Shown here: positions 1 through 9,675 of the stretch, piece after piece
How positions within the stretch are numbered: position 1 is the first letter of the stretch
Layout of the letters: each line of letters starts with the position of its first letter
Assembly: GCF_004135935.1 (NCBI RefSeq)
Contig: NZ_CP025086.1
Span: 2,232,001 to 2,296,000, forward strand
Reading direction: 5' to 3'
DNA from: Methylovirgula ligni
Lineage (GTDB): Bacteria; Pseudomonadota; Alphaproteobacteria; Rhizobiales; Beijerinckiaceae
DNA length: 64,000 nt
Notes under the pieces: generated by a model
Database searches by the model: none
What the model was told of the DNA's origin: nothing
What the model saw: only the letters and a program-made list of their open reading frames with translations
Translations under genes and position numbers: made by a program

Positions 1-620
1 ATCATCTCGCGGGCGAGCAGGTGCCGCCGATTGGAGGTCGCGTAGAGGATGACATTGCCCGGGCGTCCCTCGATGCCACCTTCGAGAACGCTCTTCAGCG
101 ATTTGTAGCTCGTGTCCTCCGCATCGAACGAGAGATCGTCGCAGAAGATCAGGAAGCGATAGGGCTGCTCGCGCAGGATCGCCATGAGGTCGGGCAGATT
201 CTCGATATCCTCGCGATGGATTTCGATGAGCTTCATCGGCCGGTAGCCCGGCGCCGCCGCCAGCCGCTGGTTGATGTCGGCGTGGACGGCCTTGACGAGG
301 GAGGATTTGCCCATGCCGCGGGCGCCCCAGAGGAGGGCGTTGTTGGCGGCATAGCCCCTGGCGAAGCGCTCGGTGTTCTCGACGAGGATGTCGCGCACCT
401 GATCGATGCCGTGCAGCAGCGCCATCTCGACCCGATTGACCTTCACGACCGGATGCAGCAAGCCCCCCTTGGCCTGCCAGACGAAGGCATCGGCGCGGGC
501 GAAATCGGCTGCGGGCGGAAGGGGCGGCGCCAGACGCTCCAGCGCCTCCGCGATGCGCTTCAGGGTCGGTTCAAGATCGGATGCGCCGAGTGCGGCGCCG
601 GCTTCACGATGGCTTGTCAT
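1..620 (-). CDS. DUF815 family AAA-type ATPase (3' end cut by window edge)
   Basis: The reverse strand reads from an ATG at 618-620 to the window edge, giving about 206 residues without a stop. A P-loop (GARGMGKS, about residues 99-106) is followed by a Walker B-like segment ending FLIFCDDLSF and a sensor-like stretch ILYATSNRRHLL. This layout is that of the DUF815 predicted ATPases, which are single-domain AAA-type proteins of unknown substrate. It diverges from yajC, an arrangement I recall from other Rhizobiales. The C-terminal part lies outside the window, so total length is unknown. The family call is confident; the function is not known. Confidence 0.85.
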   Translation of the reverse strand, partial: MTSHREAGAALGASDLEPTLKRIAEALERLAPPLPPAADFARADAFVWQAKGGLLHPVVKVNRVEMALLHGIDQVRDILVENTERFARGYAANNALLWGARGMGKSSLVKAVHADINQRLAAAPGYRPMKLIEIHREDIENLPDLMAILREQPYRFLIFCDDLSFDAEDTSYKSLKSVLEGGIEGRPGNVILYATSNRRHLLAREM

Positions 621-686
621 ATCACTCACAGGTCCGGGATGAACGCGATGTAATGAAGGCGGGCGTCCGCGTCCAGCTTGGCGCCA

Positions 687-714
687 TTGCTTTCGTGCCC
701 GCGCTGGCTATAGT
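687..714 (+). promoter_or_regulatory. candidate sigma-70 promoter for yajC-secD-secF
   Basis: TTGCTT (687-692), a 16-base spacer and TATAGT (709-714) resemble the housekeeping promoter of alphaproteobacteria. It lies in the spacer between the divergent DUF815 gene and yajC, about 58 bases before the yajC ATG. This is a match by eye only. Confidence 0.4.
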
Positions 715-772
715 CCCGGCGCAAAACAGGGACGAAATATCCCGCGCGGGCTCCAAGCCCCTGAAGGAGAAG

Positions 773-1114
773 ATGTTGTTTACCCCGGCTTTCGCTCAGG
801 TCTTTGGCGGTGCGCCCGGCGGCGCTTCGGATATATTCGGCTTTATCGCGCCTTTCGCGCTCATCGTTATCATCATGTATTTTCTGGTGATTCGACCGCA
901 GCAGAAGAACGCGCGCACACATGCCGATATCATCAAGAATGTCCGCCGCGGCGATACGATCGTGATGAACGGCGGCCTGATCGGAAAAGTCGCGCGCGTT
1001 GTCGACGACAATGAGCTCGAGCTGGAGATCGCGCCGAATATCAAGGTGCGCGTCGCGCGCGCGCTCATTTCCGAGGTTCGCTCCAAGGGCGAGCCCGTCA
1101 AGGATTCCGCCTGA
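773..1114 (+). CDS. yajC: preprotein translocase subunit YajC
   Basis: YajC is a small inner-membrane partner of SecD-SecF in the Sec translocon holo-complex. The 113-residue product has one membrane segment (about residues 22-42) followed at once by the family's VIRPQQK motif, then a basic cytosolic domain containing GDTIVMNGGLIGKV. I chose the ATG at 773 because a strong GAAGGAGA ribosome binding site ends just upstream and because it gives the usual family length. Upstream in-frame starts would add an unlikely leader. secD follows after 42 bases, so the three sec genes are probably one operon. Confidence 0.95.
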   Translation: MLFTPAFAQVFGGAPGGASDIFGFIAPFALIVIIMYFLVIRPQQKNARTHADIIKNVRRGDTIVMNGGLIGKVARVVDDNELELEIAPNIKVRVARALISEVRSKGEPVKDSA

Positions 1115-1156
1115 GGGCCTTGCGGCTCCGCAACCTGAAAAGACGATCTTTCGCCA

Positions 1157-2752
1157 ATGCTGCGCTTTGCGACCTGGAAAGTTGTCTCGATCTTGTCGGC
1201 GACGGTGCTCGCCCTTTTGGTGATCGCGCCGAGCCTGCTGTCGCCCGGCGCGCGCGCGTCGCTCACCAATCATCTGCCGAGCTGGTTCCCGGTGCGCACT
1301 ATCGTGCTCGGCCTCGATTTGCAGGGCGGCTCGCATGTTCTGCTCGAAGTCGACGCCGCGTCGGTATTGAAGACCGAGGTGCAGAACCTGCGCGACGACA
1401 CGCGCCGGCTGTTGCGCGAGCAGAAGGTGCCGATCTCGGGCGGCGTCGCCATGCTCCCGCAGGGCGTGCAATTCCATCTGCTCGATCCGGCCGATGCGCA
1501 GAAGATCACGCCGGAGCTCGCCAAGCTCGCTCAGCCCATCGGCGGCGCGCTGCTCGGCGGCCCGGTGCCGCCACGTGTCGATGTCAAGCAATTGGATAAT
1601 GGCACGATCCAGCTTCTGGTGACCGATGCCGCCATCCAGGACAAGATTCGCCACGCGGTCGACCAATCGATCGAAGTCCTGCGCCGCCGCGTCGACGCGC
1701 TCGGCACGACCGAGCCCAACATCCAGCGCCAGGGCGACGACCGCATTCTCGTTGAAGTGCCGGGCCTGCAGAACCCCGAAAAGCTGAAGCAGATCCTCGG
1801 GACTACGGCGAAGCTCGAATTCCGCCTCGTCGCTCAGCCGGGCGAAGACGCCAACGATTACGACATGCTCGACCAGGTCGAGGAGCCCGGCAAGCTGCCG
1901 GTCGAGAAGCAGGTGATGGTGCAGGGCGAGGATTTGACCGACGCCCAGCCAGCCTTCGATCAGCACACCGGCGAGCCTGTGGTGGAATTCCGCTTCAATA
2001 TCCGCGGCGGCCAGCGTTTCGGCGAGGTGACCTCCGCCAATGTGGGCCGGCCCTTCGCCATCGTGCTCGACGGCAAGGTAATCTCGGCGCCCCGTATTTT
2101 GGGTCCGATTACCGGCGGCTCCGGTCAGATCTCCGGCCGCTACACCGTCGAATCGGCCAACAATCTCGCCATCCTGCTGCGGGCCGGCGCGCTGCCGGCC
2201 AAGCTCACGATCGTTGAGGAGCGCACGGTCGGCCCGGGCCTTGGCCAGGATTCGATTGATGCCGGCAAGCGTGCCGCCTTCGTCGGCGCCGGGCTGGTGC
2301 TTGTCTATATGCTCATCACCTACGGCACGTTTGGCATTTTCGCCAATATCGCGCTGATGGTGCATATCGCCTTCATCTTCGCGGGCCTGATCCTGCTCGG
2401 CGCGACGCTGACGCTGCCCGGCATCGCCGGCATCGTGCTGACGATCGGTATGGCGGTGGACTCGAACGTGCTGATCTATGAGCGTATCCGCGAGGAGAAT
2501 CACGCCGGCCGTTCGGTCATCTCTTCGCTGGATGCGGGCTTCAAGCGCGCCTTCGCTACCATCGTCGACTCGAACGTCACCATGTTCGTTGCCGCGGCGA
2601 TCCTCTATTTCCTCGGCACGGGTCCGGTGCGCGGCTTTGCGGTCTCGCTCGCGCTCGGCATTCTCACCACCATCGTGACGGCGGTGACGATGACGCGCAT
2701 GATGATCGCGCTGTGGTATCAACATAAGCGGCCAACGAAGCTGCCGATCTAG
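1157..2752 (+). CDS. secD: protein translocase subunit SecD
   Basis: SecD uses the proton-motive force to pull translocated proteins out of the SecYEG channel. The 531 residues have an N-terminal membrane helix, a large periplasmic P1 region beginning with DLQGGSHVLLEVD, and a C-terminal block of helices containing GMAVDSNVLIYERIREE. The acidic residue there (about Asp435) lies in the helix implicated in proton conduction in this RND-like family. secF begins 9 bases after the stop, the normal arrangement. Length and motif order match full-length SecD; nothing appears damaged. Confidence 0.97.
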   Translation: MLRFATWKVVSILSATVLALLVIAPSLLSPGARASLTNHLPSWFPVRTIVLGLDLQGGSHVLLEVDAASVLKTEVQNLRDDTRRLLREQKVPISGGVAMLPQGVQFHLLDPADAQKITPELAKLAQPIGGALLGGPVPPRVDVKQLDNGTIQLLVTDAAIQDKIRHAVDQSIEVLRRRVDALGTTEPNIQRQGDDRILVEVPGLQNPEKLKQILGTTAKLEFRLVAQPGEDANDYDMLDQVEEPGKLPVEKQVMVQGEDLTDAQPAFDQHTGEPVVEFRFNIRGGQRFGEVTSANVGRPFAIVLDGKVISAPRILGPITGGSGQISGRYTVESANNLAILLRAGALPAKLTIVEERTVGPGLGQDSIDAGKRAAFVGAGLVLVYMLITYGTFGIFANIALMVHIAFIFAGLILLGATLTLPGIAGIVLTIGMAVDSNVLIYERIREENHAGRSVISSLDAGFKRAFATIVDSNVTMFVAAAILYFLGTGPVRGFAVSLALGILTTIVTAVTMTRMMIALWYQHKRPTKLPI

Positions 2753-2761
2753 GGTCCTTTG

Positions 2762-3730
2762 ATGAAGCTTCTGCGCCTCGCCCCGGAGAATACCAAATTC
2801 CCGTTCATGCGGTTCCGCCGCGTGAGCTATCCGTTCTCTGCGGCTCTCTCGATCATCTCGGTCGTGCTGTTCCTTACGCTCGGCATGAATTTCGGCATCG
2901 ACTTTTCCGGCGGCACCTTGATGGAGCTGCGGGCCAAGTCCGGGACCGCCGATATCAGCGCCATCCGCAGCGAAATGCGCAAGCTTACGAGTGGCGATAT
3001 CGAGGTGCAGGGCTTCGGCAGCCCATCCGACGCGCTGCTGCGCTTCGGTGTGCCCAAGGAGGGCGCGGTCGCGCAGGAACAGACCGTCGCCGCGGTCAAG
3101 GACGCGCTTGGCAGCCAATATGATTTCCGCCGCGTCGAGGTCGTCGGCCCGCGCGTCTCCGGCGAGCTGGTTCAGTCCGGCACGCTCGGTGTCGTCATCT
3201 CGATCATCGCGGTGCTCTGCTATCTCTGGTTCCGCTTCGAGTGGCAGTTCGCGGTTGGCGCCATTATCGCCACCATGCACGATCTCTTGCTGACGGTCGG
3301 GTTCTTCTCGATCACGCGGCTCGAATTCAACACGACGTCGATCGCGGCGATCCTGACCATCGTCGGCTATTCGTTGAACGAAACCGTCGTCGTGCTCGAC
3401 CGTATCCGCGAGATGCTGAAGAAATACCGCAAGATGCCGACGGATCAGTTGATCGACGTTTCGGTCAACGCGGTCCTGCCGCGCACGATCATGACGGCGA
3501 CGACCGTTTTCCTGGCGCTGCTGTCGCTCGTCATCTTCGGCGGCGAGGTCATCCGCTCGTTCTCGCTGGCGATGATCTGGGGCATTTGCGTCGCGACCTA
3601 TTCCTCGGTCTTCATCTGCTCGCCAATGCTGATCTATCTCGGCCTGCGCAACACCAGCGCCGAGTCCGCCCCGGCGCCCGAGGCGAAGGATGCGAAGGCC
3701 AAAAAAACGGGCGCGGTGAAGACGGCGTAG
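2762..3730 (+). CDS. secF: protein translocase subunit SecF
   Basis: SecF pairs with SecD in the Sec accessory complex. The 322 residues have a first helix near residues 25-45, the conserved GIDFSGGTLMELR just after it, a periplasmic loop, and five further helices carrying NETVVVLDRIRE. The tail is lysine- and alanine-rich and probably cytosolic. A TTG directly precedes the ATG at 2762; I prefer the ATG. It follows secD after 9 bases and should be translated from the same message. Confidence 0.96.
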   Translation: MKLLRLAPENTKFPFMRFRRVSYPFSAALSIISVVLFLTLGMNFGIDFSGGTLMELRAKSGTADISAIRSEMRKLTSGDIEVQGFGSPSDALLRFGVPKEGAVAQEQTVAAVKDALGSQYDFRRVEVVGPRVSGELVQSGTLGVVISIIAVLCYLWFRFEWQFAVGAIIATMHDLLLTVGFFSITRLEFNTTSIAAILTIVGYSLNETVVVLDRIREMLKKYRKMPTDQLIDVSVNAVLPRTIMTATTVFLALLSLVIFGGEVIRSFSLAMIWGICVATYSSVFICSPMLIYLGLRNTSAESAPAPEAKDAKAKKTGAVKTA

Positions 3731-3738
3731 TTCGGCCC

Positions 3739-3808
3739 GTCATTGCGAGCCAAGCGAAGCAATCCAGATGTGTGGATTGCTTCGTCGCTTTCGCTTCTCC
3801 CAATGACG
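3739..3808. repeat. REP-like palindromic repeat
   Basis: A 70-base near-palindrome fills the secF to Mth938-gene spacer. The outer arms are GTCATTG and CAATGAC; the inner arms GAAGCAATCCA and TGGATTGCTTC surround a short loop. Dispersed elements with these arms (CATTGCGAGC...GAAGCAATCC) are familiar from Bradyrhizobium, Rhodopseudomonas and relatives. Transcribed, it would form a long hairpin after the secF stop. Only one copy was noticed in this window. Confidence 0.8.
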
Positions 3809-3827
3809 AAGCTTCGATGAGAGCGCG

Positions 3828-4214
3828 ATGTCCGGCCAAAAATATTCCGGCTTTCTTCCCGGCAAACATGTCATCGAGGGCTATGGCGGTTACGGCTTCC
3901 GCTTCGGCGGCATGTCGCATCGTGGTTCGATTCTCGCGCTGCCCTCCGGCATCTACGCCTGGGACGTGACAGGGCCGGAAGAATTGTCCGCCGTCGCGCT
4001 TGCGCAGGTCTTTGCCGAGCCGCGGGGCGCCGTTGAACACCTGCTGATCGGCACCGGCGAAGAGCTGCGCCCGCTTGCCAGAGATCTGCGTGAGGCGCTG
4101 CATAAAGCCGGCATCCGCGCCGAGCCGATGGCGAGCGCCGCCGCCGCGCGCACCTATTCGGTCTTGCTCGGCGAAAACCGCCGGGTCGCGGCGGCGCTCA
4201 TCGCCGTGGCGTGA
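3828..4214 (+). CDS. Mth938-like domain protein (NDUFAF3 relative)
   Basis: The 128-residue product has the compact alpha/beta layout of the Mth938/DUF498 family: an N-terminal GYGGYGFRFGG strand region, a YAWDVTGPEEL segment, and a central LLIGTGEELRPL turn followed by a helix and a final strand. The family has no established enzyme activity. Its mitochondrial member NDUFAF3 is a respiratory complex I assembly factor. The gene sits between secF and a squalene/phytoene-synthase-like gene 12 bases downstream, so co-translation is likely. Assignment to the family is firm; a role in complex I assembly is inference from the eukaryotic relative. Confidence 0.85.
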   Translation: MSGQKYSGFLPGKHVIEGYGGYGFRFGGMSHRGSILALPSGIYAWDVTGPEELSAVALAQVFAEPRGAVEHLLIGTGEELRPLARDLREALHKAGIRAEPMASAAAARTYSVLLGENRRVAAALIAVA

Positions 4215-4226
4215 TAAAGGACCGCG

Positions 4227-5042
4227 ATGGACCACGCGGCCGATTATGCCTTTTGCGACCAGCTTCTGCGCCGTGAGGACAAGGATCGCTGGCTTGCCTG
4301 CCTGTTTCTGCCGGCGGCTCTGCGCCCGCATGTCGTCGCTCTCTATGCCTTCAGCCACGAGATCGCCAGCGTCCGCCAGCGCGTATCTGAGTCGCTGCTG
4401 GGTGAAATCCGTTTTCAATATTGGCGCGATATTTTGACGGGCGAGCGCGGCGCGGACGAGGCGCCCATCGCGTCCGCGCTTCTCGATACGGTCGAACGCT
4501 TCGGCCTGCCGGGCCAAAAACTCATCAGTCTGATCGACGCCCGGCTCTTCGATCTCTACGACGAACCTATGCCGAGCGTCGCGGCGCTCGAAGCCTATGC
4601 GAAAGCGACAGCGGGCAGCCTGTTCCAGCTCGCGGCTACGATCCTCGATCCACAAGCTGAGGCGGCCGGGGCGGCGGCGCATGCGGGGTTGGCCTATGCC
4701 ATCACCGGGCTGCTGCGCGGTCTGCCCTGGCAGGTCGCGGCCGGGCAAACCTATGTGCCGCGCGAGCTTTACCCCGCGTCTGACCTGCGCGCCGACGGGC
4801 CGGCGCTCGACGCGGCCTTGACTAGGCTGCGGGCGCTCGCCCGGCAGAATCTGGCGGCGCTTGCCGCCGAGCCCGTCACCTGCGCGGGGCAGGCTGCGCC
4901 GGCCTTTCTGCCCGCCGCGCTCTGCGAGCTTTATCTGCGGCAGATGGAAAAGCCGGGCTACGATCCACTCACGACGCTGGTCGAGGTGCCGCAATGGCGG
5001 CGGCAATGGCGGCTCTGGCGCGCCGCGGGACGGATTGGCTGA
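4227..5042 (+). CDS. squalene/phytoene synthase-like protein (NDUFAF6 relative)
   Basis: The 271 residues fit the all-helical squalene/phytoene synthase fold, but the two aspartate-rich metal-binding motifs of active enzymes look lost. The first position reads AFSHEIASVR (about residues 41-50) where synthases carry a YAFCR-DDxVD type motif. The second reads ITGLLRGLPWQVAAGQ (about 159-174) where synthases carry DxxED. This is the state of NDUFAF6, a non-enzymatic complex I assembly factor. The neighbour 12 bases upstream is an NDUFAF3-like gene, which supports that reading over terpenoid synthesis. No carotenoid or hopanoid genes lie nearby. Confidence 0.8.
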   Translation: MDHAADYAFCDQLLRREDKDRWLACLFLPAALRPHVVALYAFSHEIASVRQRVSESLLGEIRFQYWRDILTGERGADEAPIASALLDTVERFGLPGQKLISLIDARLFDLYDEPMPSVAALEAYAKATAGSLFQLAATILDPQAEAAGAAAHAGLAYAITGLLRGLPWQVAAGQTYVPRELYPASDLRADGPALDAALTRLRALARQNLAALAAEPVTCAGQAAPAFLPAALCELYLRQMEKPGYDPLTTLVEVPQWRRQWRLWRAAGRIG

Positions 5043-5207
5043 GGGAGCGGTTTGCACGCCGCCGGGAATGGTCTAGAAGGCCCCATGTTCAGGAAAACTT
5101 CATCCGCGGCCCGAATTATCAGCCCGGCCGGCGCCTAAGCCAGTGCGCCGCCGGGGCGATGCTCATGTTTTCGCGGCTTTGCCGCACCCGATCAGGCCAT
5201 TGCACAG

Positions 5208-8200
5208 ATGAATGAACAGACGCGGGCGGCCAAGAAGGCCGAAGGCCCGGATTATTCGAAAAGCCTCTATCTGCCGCAGACGGATTTTCCGATGCGCGCA
5301 GGGCTGCCGCAGAAGGAGCCGGAATTGCTCGCCCGCTGGCGCGAGATCGGGCTTTATCAGCGCCAGCGCGAAGCCGGGCAGGGACGGGCGAAATTCGTCC
5401 TCCACGATGGGCCCCCTTATGCCAACGGCAACATCCATATCGGCCATGCGCTCAACAAAATCCTGAAGGACCTCGTCACCCGCTCGCAGCAGATGGCAGG
5501 CAAGGACTCGAACTATGTGCCGGGCTGGGATTGTCACGGCTTGCCGATCGAATGGAAGATCGAGGAAGAATATCGCGCCAAGGGCAAGAACAAGGACGAA
5601 GTGCCGATCATCGAATTCCGCCGCCAGTGCCGCGCCTTTGCCGCGCATTGGGTCGATGTGCAGCGGGAGGAGTTCAAGCGCCTCGGCGTCATCGGCGATT
5701 GGGATCATCCCTATGAGACGATGACCTTTCCGGCCGAAGCGCAGATCGCCCGCGAGATTATGAAATTCGCCGCGAACGGCGCGCTCTATCGCGGCTCCAA
5801 GCCGGTGATGTGGAGCGTCGTCGAGAAGACCGCGCTGGCCGAAGCGGAAGTCGAATACGAGGACCATGTCAGCGATACGGTGTGGGTGGCGTTTCCGGTC
5901 AAGTCGGTCGGCAATGTGCGTGTCGTGGGCGAGGGCCTTAGCGTTGGGCAAAAGCGCGCGCTGCTCGAAGAGACGAAGATCGTTATCTGGACGACAACGC
6001 CCTGGACCCTCCCGGCTAATCGCGCCATCAGTTATTCGAACAAGATCGCTTACAGCCTTTATCGCGTCACCGCCGCGCCCGAGAACAATTGGGCCAAGGT
6101 CGGTGCGACATTCATCCTCGCGGACGCGCTTGTCGACAGCGTTTTCAAGGCTGCCAAGGTCGAGGCTTATGAGAAGGTCGCGCCCGTCTATGCCGAGGAT
6201 TTGCAAACCTTGACGGCAGCGCATCCGCTGGCGCGCACGCTTCTCGGCTACGACTTCGATGTGCCGCTATTCGACGGCGAGCATGTGACGGAGGATACCG
6301 GTACGGGCTTCGTCCATACCGCACCGGGCCACGGCCGCGACGACTTCGACATCTGGATGGCGCATGGTCGTGAGCTAGCCGCGCGTGGCATCGATACCCG
6401 CATCCCTTACACGGTCGATGCGGACGGCTTTCTCACCAAGGAAGCGCCGGGCTTCACTGGGAAGCGCGTGCTCGACGACAAGGGCAACAAGGGCGATGCC
6501 AATGAGGGGGTCATCAAGGCGCTCATCGACGCTGGCGCGCTCATCGCGCGCGGGCGCCTCAAGCACCAATATCCGCATAGCTGGCGCTCGAAGAAGCCGC
6601 TGATCTTCCGCAACACGCCGCAATGGTTCATCGCGCTGGACAAACCGATCGCGTCTCTCACCGAGAGTGCAGGTGCGCGGGGCAGCAATGGCGGCCCCAC
6701 CCTCCGCGAAATCGCCCTCGACGAAATCGCCCGCACGCAATGGTTTCCGGCGCAGGGCGAGAATCGCATCACCAGCATGGTGGCGGGGCGCCCGGATTGG
6801 GTCGTCTCGCGTCAGCGCGCCTGGGGCGTACCCATCGCGATCTTCGTCCGCAAGGGCACAAGCGACATTCTCGTCGATGCGAAGGTGAATGCGCGCATTG
6901 CCGAAGCCTTCGAGCAAGAGGGCGCGGATGCGTGGTTTGCGCCGGATGTCGCCGCCCGCTTCCTCGCGCCGGATTACAAGCCGGAGGATTTCGACAAGAT
7001 CGACGACGTGCTCGATGTCTGGTTCGATTCCGGCTCGACTCACGCCTTCACGCTGGAAGACGCGACGGATTTTCCCGGCCTTTCCGGCATTAGGCGCATT
7101 CGCGACGGCGGCCGCGACGCGGTGATGTATCTTGAAGGCTCCGACCAGCATCGCGGCTGGTTCCAGTCATCGCTGCTGGAAAGCAGCGGCACGCGCGGGC
7201 GCGCGCCCTTCGACATCGTGTTGACGCATGGCTTCACGCTCGATGAGAACGGCCGCAAAATGTCGAAGTCGCTCGGCAATGTCGTGGCGCCGCAGACGGT
7301 CATCGCGCAATCGGGCGCCGATATTCTGCGTTTCTGGGTCGCGGCGTCGGATTATTCCGACGATCTGCGCATCGGCCCGGAGATTCTCAAAACCTTCGTC
7401 GAGACCTATCGCAAGCTGCGCAACACGATCCGCTGGATGCTCGGCTCGCTGGGGCACTACGACGCGGGCGCGGAGAAGATTGGCTTCGCCGAATTTCCCG
7501 AGCTTGAACGACTGATGCTGCATCGTCTCGCGGAGCTTGATGCGGATATTCGCGAGGCCTATACGCGCTTCGATTACAAGCGCGTCGTCGCGCGTCTCAC
7601 GGCCTTTCTCAACACCGATCTTTCGGCCTTCTATTTCGACATCCGCAAGGACACGCTCTATTGCGATCCGCCGTCGAGCCGCAAGCGCCGCGCGGCGCTC
7701 GAAACCATCGAGCAGATTTTCCGCGCCGTGACTCTCTGGCTCGCGCCGATCCTCGCCTTCACCAGCGAGGAAGCGTGGTTGTCGCGGTATCCGGGCGCGG
7801 TCTCGGTGCATCTCGAAGGCTTTCCGCAGATCCCCGCGGATTGGCGCGATGAAGCGCTCGCGGAAAAATGGGAGAAGGTGCGCCGCGCGCGCTCCGTGGT
7901 CACAGGTGCGCTTGAGATCGAGCGCGGCCAGAAGCGTATCGGCTCCTCGCTCGAAGCCGCGCCGCTCGTTTATGTCGCGGACGCGGATTTGCGCGGCGCG
8001 CTGGATGGAGTCGATTTCGCCGAGGTCTGCATCACCTCCGACATCACGGTCGAGGCGGGGGAGGGGCCTGCCGACGCCTTCCGCCTCGCCGACGTTTCGG
8101 GCGTCGCCGTGGTCCCGGCACGGGCCGAGGGGCGCAAATGCGCGCGCTCCTGGAAAATCTCGCCGCTTGTCGGCAGCGATGTGGAATTTCCGGACGTGAC

Positions 8201-8255
8201 ACCGCGCGATGCGCAGGCCCTGCGCGAATTGGCGGCTTTGGGGCGTTGGCCATGA
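5208..8255 (+). CDS. ileS: isoleucyl-tRNA synthetase
   Basis: This class I synthetase charges tRNA-Ile in the cytosol. The 1015 residues contain the HIGH motif at residues 77-80 ([11 protein letters not shown]) and KMSKS at about 684-688, with the CP1 editing domain between and an anticodon-binding helical domain after. Near the C terminus KCARSW appears instead of a CxxC zinc ribbon, so the C-terminal zinc finger seen in some bacteria looks absent. The ATG at 5208 gives the normal MNEQ...[16 protein letters not shown] opening. The stop overlaps the lspA start (ATGA), a common pairing. The 165-base spacer upstream shows no convincing promoter or T-box. Confidence 0.98.
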   Translation: MNEQTRAAKKAEGPDYSKSLYLPQTDFPMRAGLPQKEPELLARWREIGLYQRQREAGQGRAKFVLHDGPPYANGNIHIGHALNKILKDLVTRSQQMAGKDSNYVPGWDCHGLPIEWKIEEEYRAKGKNKDEVPIIEFRRQCRAFAAHWVDVQREEFKRLGVIGDWDHPYETMTFPAEAQIAREIMKFAANGALYRGSKPVMWSVVEKTALAEAEVEYEDHVSDTVWVAFPVKSVGNVRVVGEGLSVGQKRALLEETKIVIWTTTPWTLPANRAISYSNKIAYSLYRVTAAPENNWAKVGATFILADALVDSVFKAAKVEAYEKVAPVYAEDLQTLTAAHPLARTLLGYDFDVPLFDGEHVTEDTGTGFVHTAPGHGRDDFDIWMAHGRELAARGIDTRIPYTVDADGFLTKEAPGFTGKRVLDDKGNKGDANEGVIKALIDAGALIARGRLKHQYPHSWRSKKPLIFRNTPQWFIALDKPIASLTESAGARGSNGGPTLREIALDEIARTQWFPAQGENRITSMVAGRPDWVVSRQRAWGVPIAIFVRKGTSDILVDAKVNARIAEAFEQEGADAWFAPDVAARFLAPDYKPEDFDKIDDVLDVWFDSGSTHAFTLEDATDFPGLSGIRRIRDGGRDAVMYLEGSDQHRGWFQSSLLESSGTRGRAPFDIVLTHGFTLDENGRKMSKSLGNVVAPQTVIAQSGADILRFWVAASDYSDDLRIGPEILKTFVETYRKLRNTIRWMLGSLGHYDAGAEKIGFAEFPELERLMLHRLAELDADIREAYTRFDYKRVVARLTAFLNTDLSAFYFDIRKDTLYCDPPSSRKRRAALETIEQIFRAVTLWLAPILAFTSEEAWLSRYPGAVSVHLEGFPQIPADWRDEALAEKWEKVRRARSVVTGALEIERGQKRIGSSLEAAPLVYVADADLRGALDGVDFAEVCITSDITVEAGEGPADAFRLADVSGVAVVPARAEGRKCARSWKISPLVGSDVEFPDVTPRDAQALRELAALGRWP

Positions 8256-8797
8256 GCGCCCAGGCGGAGCGCTCCGTGCCCGCGCGCAAGGCGCAGAATT
8301 TTTCGGGCCGCGCGCGGATCGTCGGCCTGCTGGCCGCGCTCGCCACGCTCGCGCTCGACCAAGTCAACAAGCTCTGGCTGATCTTCGACTACGGCATCGC
8401 GGCGCGACAGCCGGTCCGGTTGACGCCGTTTTTCGATGTGGTGTTCCTGAAAAATACGGGGATTTCCTATTCGCTGTTCACCGCGCAGTCGAATTTCGGC
8501 CGTTGGGCTCTGTTGCTGATCGCGGCGGTGGCGACCGCCTGTCTGATGCTTTGGCTTTGGCGCACGCGGCTCATGCTGACCGGTTTTGCCCTCGGGCTCA
8601 TCATCGGCGGCGCGCTCGGCAATGCCGCCGACCGGCTCGCCTACGGCTATGTGGCTGATTTTTATCACTTTCACGTCGGCGGCTTTTCCTGGTACGTGTT
8701 CAACCTGGCCGATGTCGCGATCTGCATTGGGGTAGGGCTGCTGCTTATCGAAGGGTTGGGTGAAAAGCCGCGCCGCACAGCCGATGGGGCAGAATGA
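8252..8797 (+). CDS. lspA: lipoprotein signal peptidase II
   Basis: LspA cleaves signal peptides from lipidated prolipoproteins in the inner membrane. The 181-residue product has four hydrophobic segments and both catalytic-aspartate motifs: GNAADR and FNLADVAI. The start overlaps the ileS stop by four bases (ATGA), so it is probably translationally coupled to ileS. Upstream in-frame codons lie inside ileS and were not used. FlgH, encoded at 41.6 kb with a clear lipobox, is one expected substrate. Confidence 0.96.
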   Translation: MSAQAERSVPARKAQNFSGRARIVGLLAALATLALDQVNKLWLIFDYGIAARQPVRLTPFFDVVFLKNTGISYSLFTAQSNFGRWALLLIAAVATACLMLWLWRTRLMLTGFALGLIIGGALGNAADRLAYGYVADFYHFHVGGFSWYVFNLADVAICIGVGLLLIEGLGEKPRRTADGAE

Positions 8798-8868
8798 GGG
8801 CTTGCCCACAAATCGCCGTGAAATGTGCCATGATGCAATATCGCGCGAAAGCGCCGAGGGAGAGTTCC

Positions 8869-9591
8869 GTGCCCTTCACTTCAATCAAATCCCGCCGCCG
8901 CGCCGCAGCCTTGAGCGGCGTCGCGCTTGCGGCACTGCTGGCGGCAAGCCCCGCCCGTGCCGATGGCGATATGTGGAATTCCATGCTGGGCTGGGTCGGC
9001 CTCGGCCATAAGCAGCAGCAATCGCCGGATGACGGCACGATCGATTACGCGCCGCGTCCGTCGCTTGTCGTCCCGCCGAAAATGGATCTGCCGCCGCCGC
9101 AGGCATCGCTGGGTACCCCGGCCAATTGGCCGCACGATCCCGACGCAGCGGCGCGCGTCCGAGCGGAAGCCGATTCACGCCGCCCGGCGCCTTCCAGCGA
9201 TTCGAGTTCGGATCAAAGTCCCGGCGATTTCGTCGCCGATGCCGACAAGACCAAACCTTCGCCGTCCGGCGAAAGCGAGACCTGCAGCAATCAGGCCGGC
9301 AAGCCGATCTGCTTTTACGGACCGTCCGATCTGATCGGTTTCACCAAAGGGTGGGGCAATATCTTCCAGGGACATTCCGAAGATACGTCGAAACTCAGAA
9401 TCGGCAGCGAGCCGCCGCGCAAATATCTGACTCAGCCGCCGCCCGGTTATCAAATGCCGAAGGTGAAGGATGAGGATGACAGCGACGCCGACAGCGGCAC
9501 TGGCGCGACGGATTCATCGGACGCCGTGGATGTTGGCGCGCCGCGCCACCACCATCATTCGAGCACCGATACCAGCTCCTCGACCAACTGA
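8869..9591 (+). CDS. exported low-complexity protein of unknown function
   Basis: I do not recognise this protein beyond noting similar unknowns in Rhizobiales. I place the start at GTG 8869, behind a good GAGGGAGAG ribosome binding site, giving 240 residues with a signal peptide (basic start, LAALLAASPARA, then ADGDM). An earlier ATG at 8830 or 8794, overlapping lspA, is possible. The mature part is rich in Pro, Ser and Asp, has two cysteines (ETCSN and KPICFYG), and ends in a His/Ser/Thr tail containing RHHHHSST. It is probably periplasmic or surface-exposed and follows lspA closely. Confidence 0.75.
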   Translation: MPFTSIKSRRRAAALSGVALAALLAASPARADGDMWNSMLGWVGLGHKQQQSPDDGTIDYAPRPSLVVPPKMDLPPPQASLGTPANWPHDPDAAARVRAEADSRRPAPSSDSSSDQSPGDFVADADKTKPSPSGESETCSNQAGKPICFYGPSDLIGFTKGWGNIFQGHSEDTSKLRIGSEPPRKYLTQPPPGYQMPKVKDEDDSDADSGTGATDSSDAVDVGAPRHHHHSSTDTSSSTN

Positions 9592-9646
9592 TCCGTCTTT
9601 ATGCTGAGAAAGCTGAGGGCGCCGCGCGTGGAAGGGTTAAGACGGA
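9592..9646. other. inverted repeat in the convergent spacer before fliO
   Basis: TCCGTCTT (9592-9599) and AAGACGGA (9639-9646) are perfect inverted arms around a 39-base loop. They lie just past the exported-protein stop and before the end of the convergent fliO gene. It could act as a weak bidirectional terminator, but there is no T-tract. Confidence 0.25.
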
Positions 9647-9675
9647 CCCCCATGCTTTGCCCTCAAGATTTGCCC

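Noticed and set aside
626-3280. 884-residue open frame antisense to yajC-secD-secF
   Set aside because: High GC leaves long stop-free antisense frames. The translation is Arg/Asp/His-rich with no domain, and the sense strand encodes well-known proteins.
5043-5207. T-box or other leader element before ileS
   Set aside because: No specifier hairpin, T-box core or terminator was seen, and T-boxes are not expected in alphaproteobacteria.
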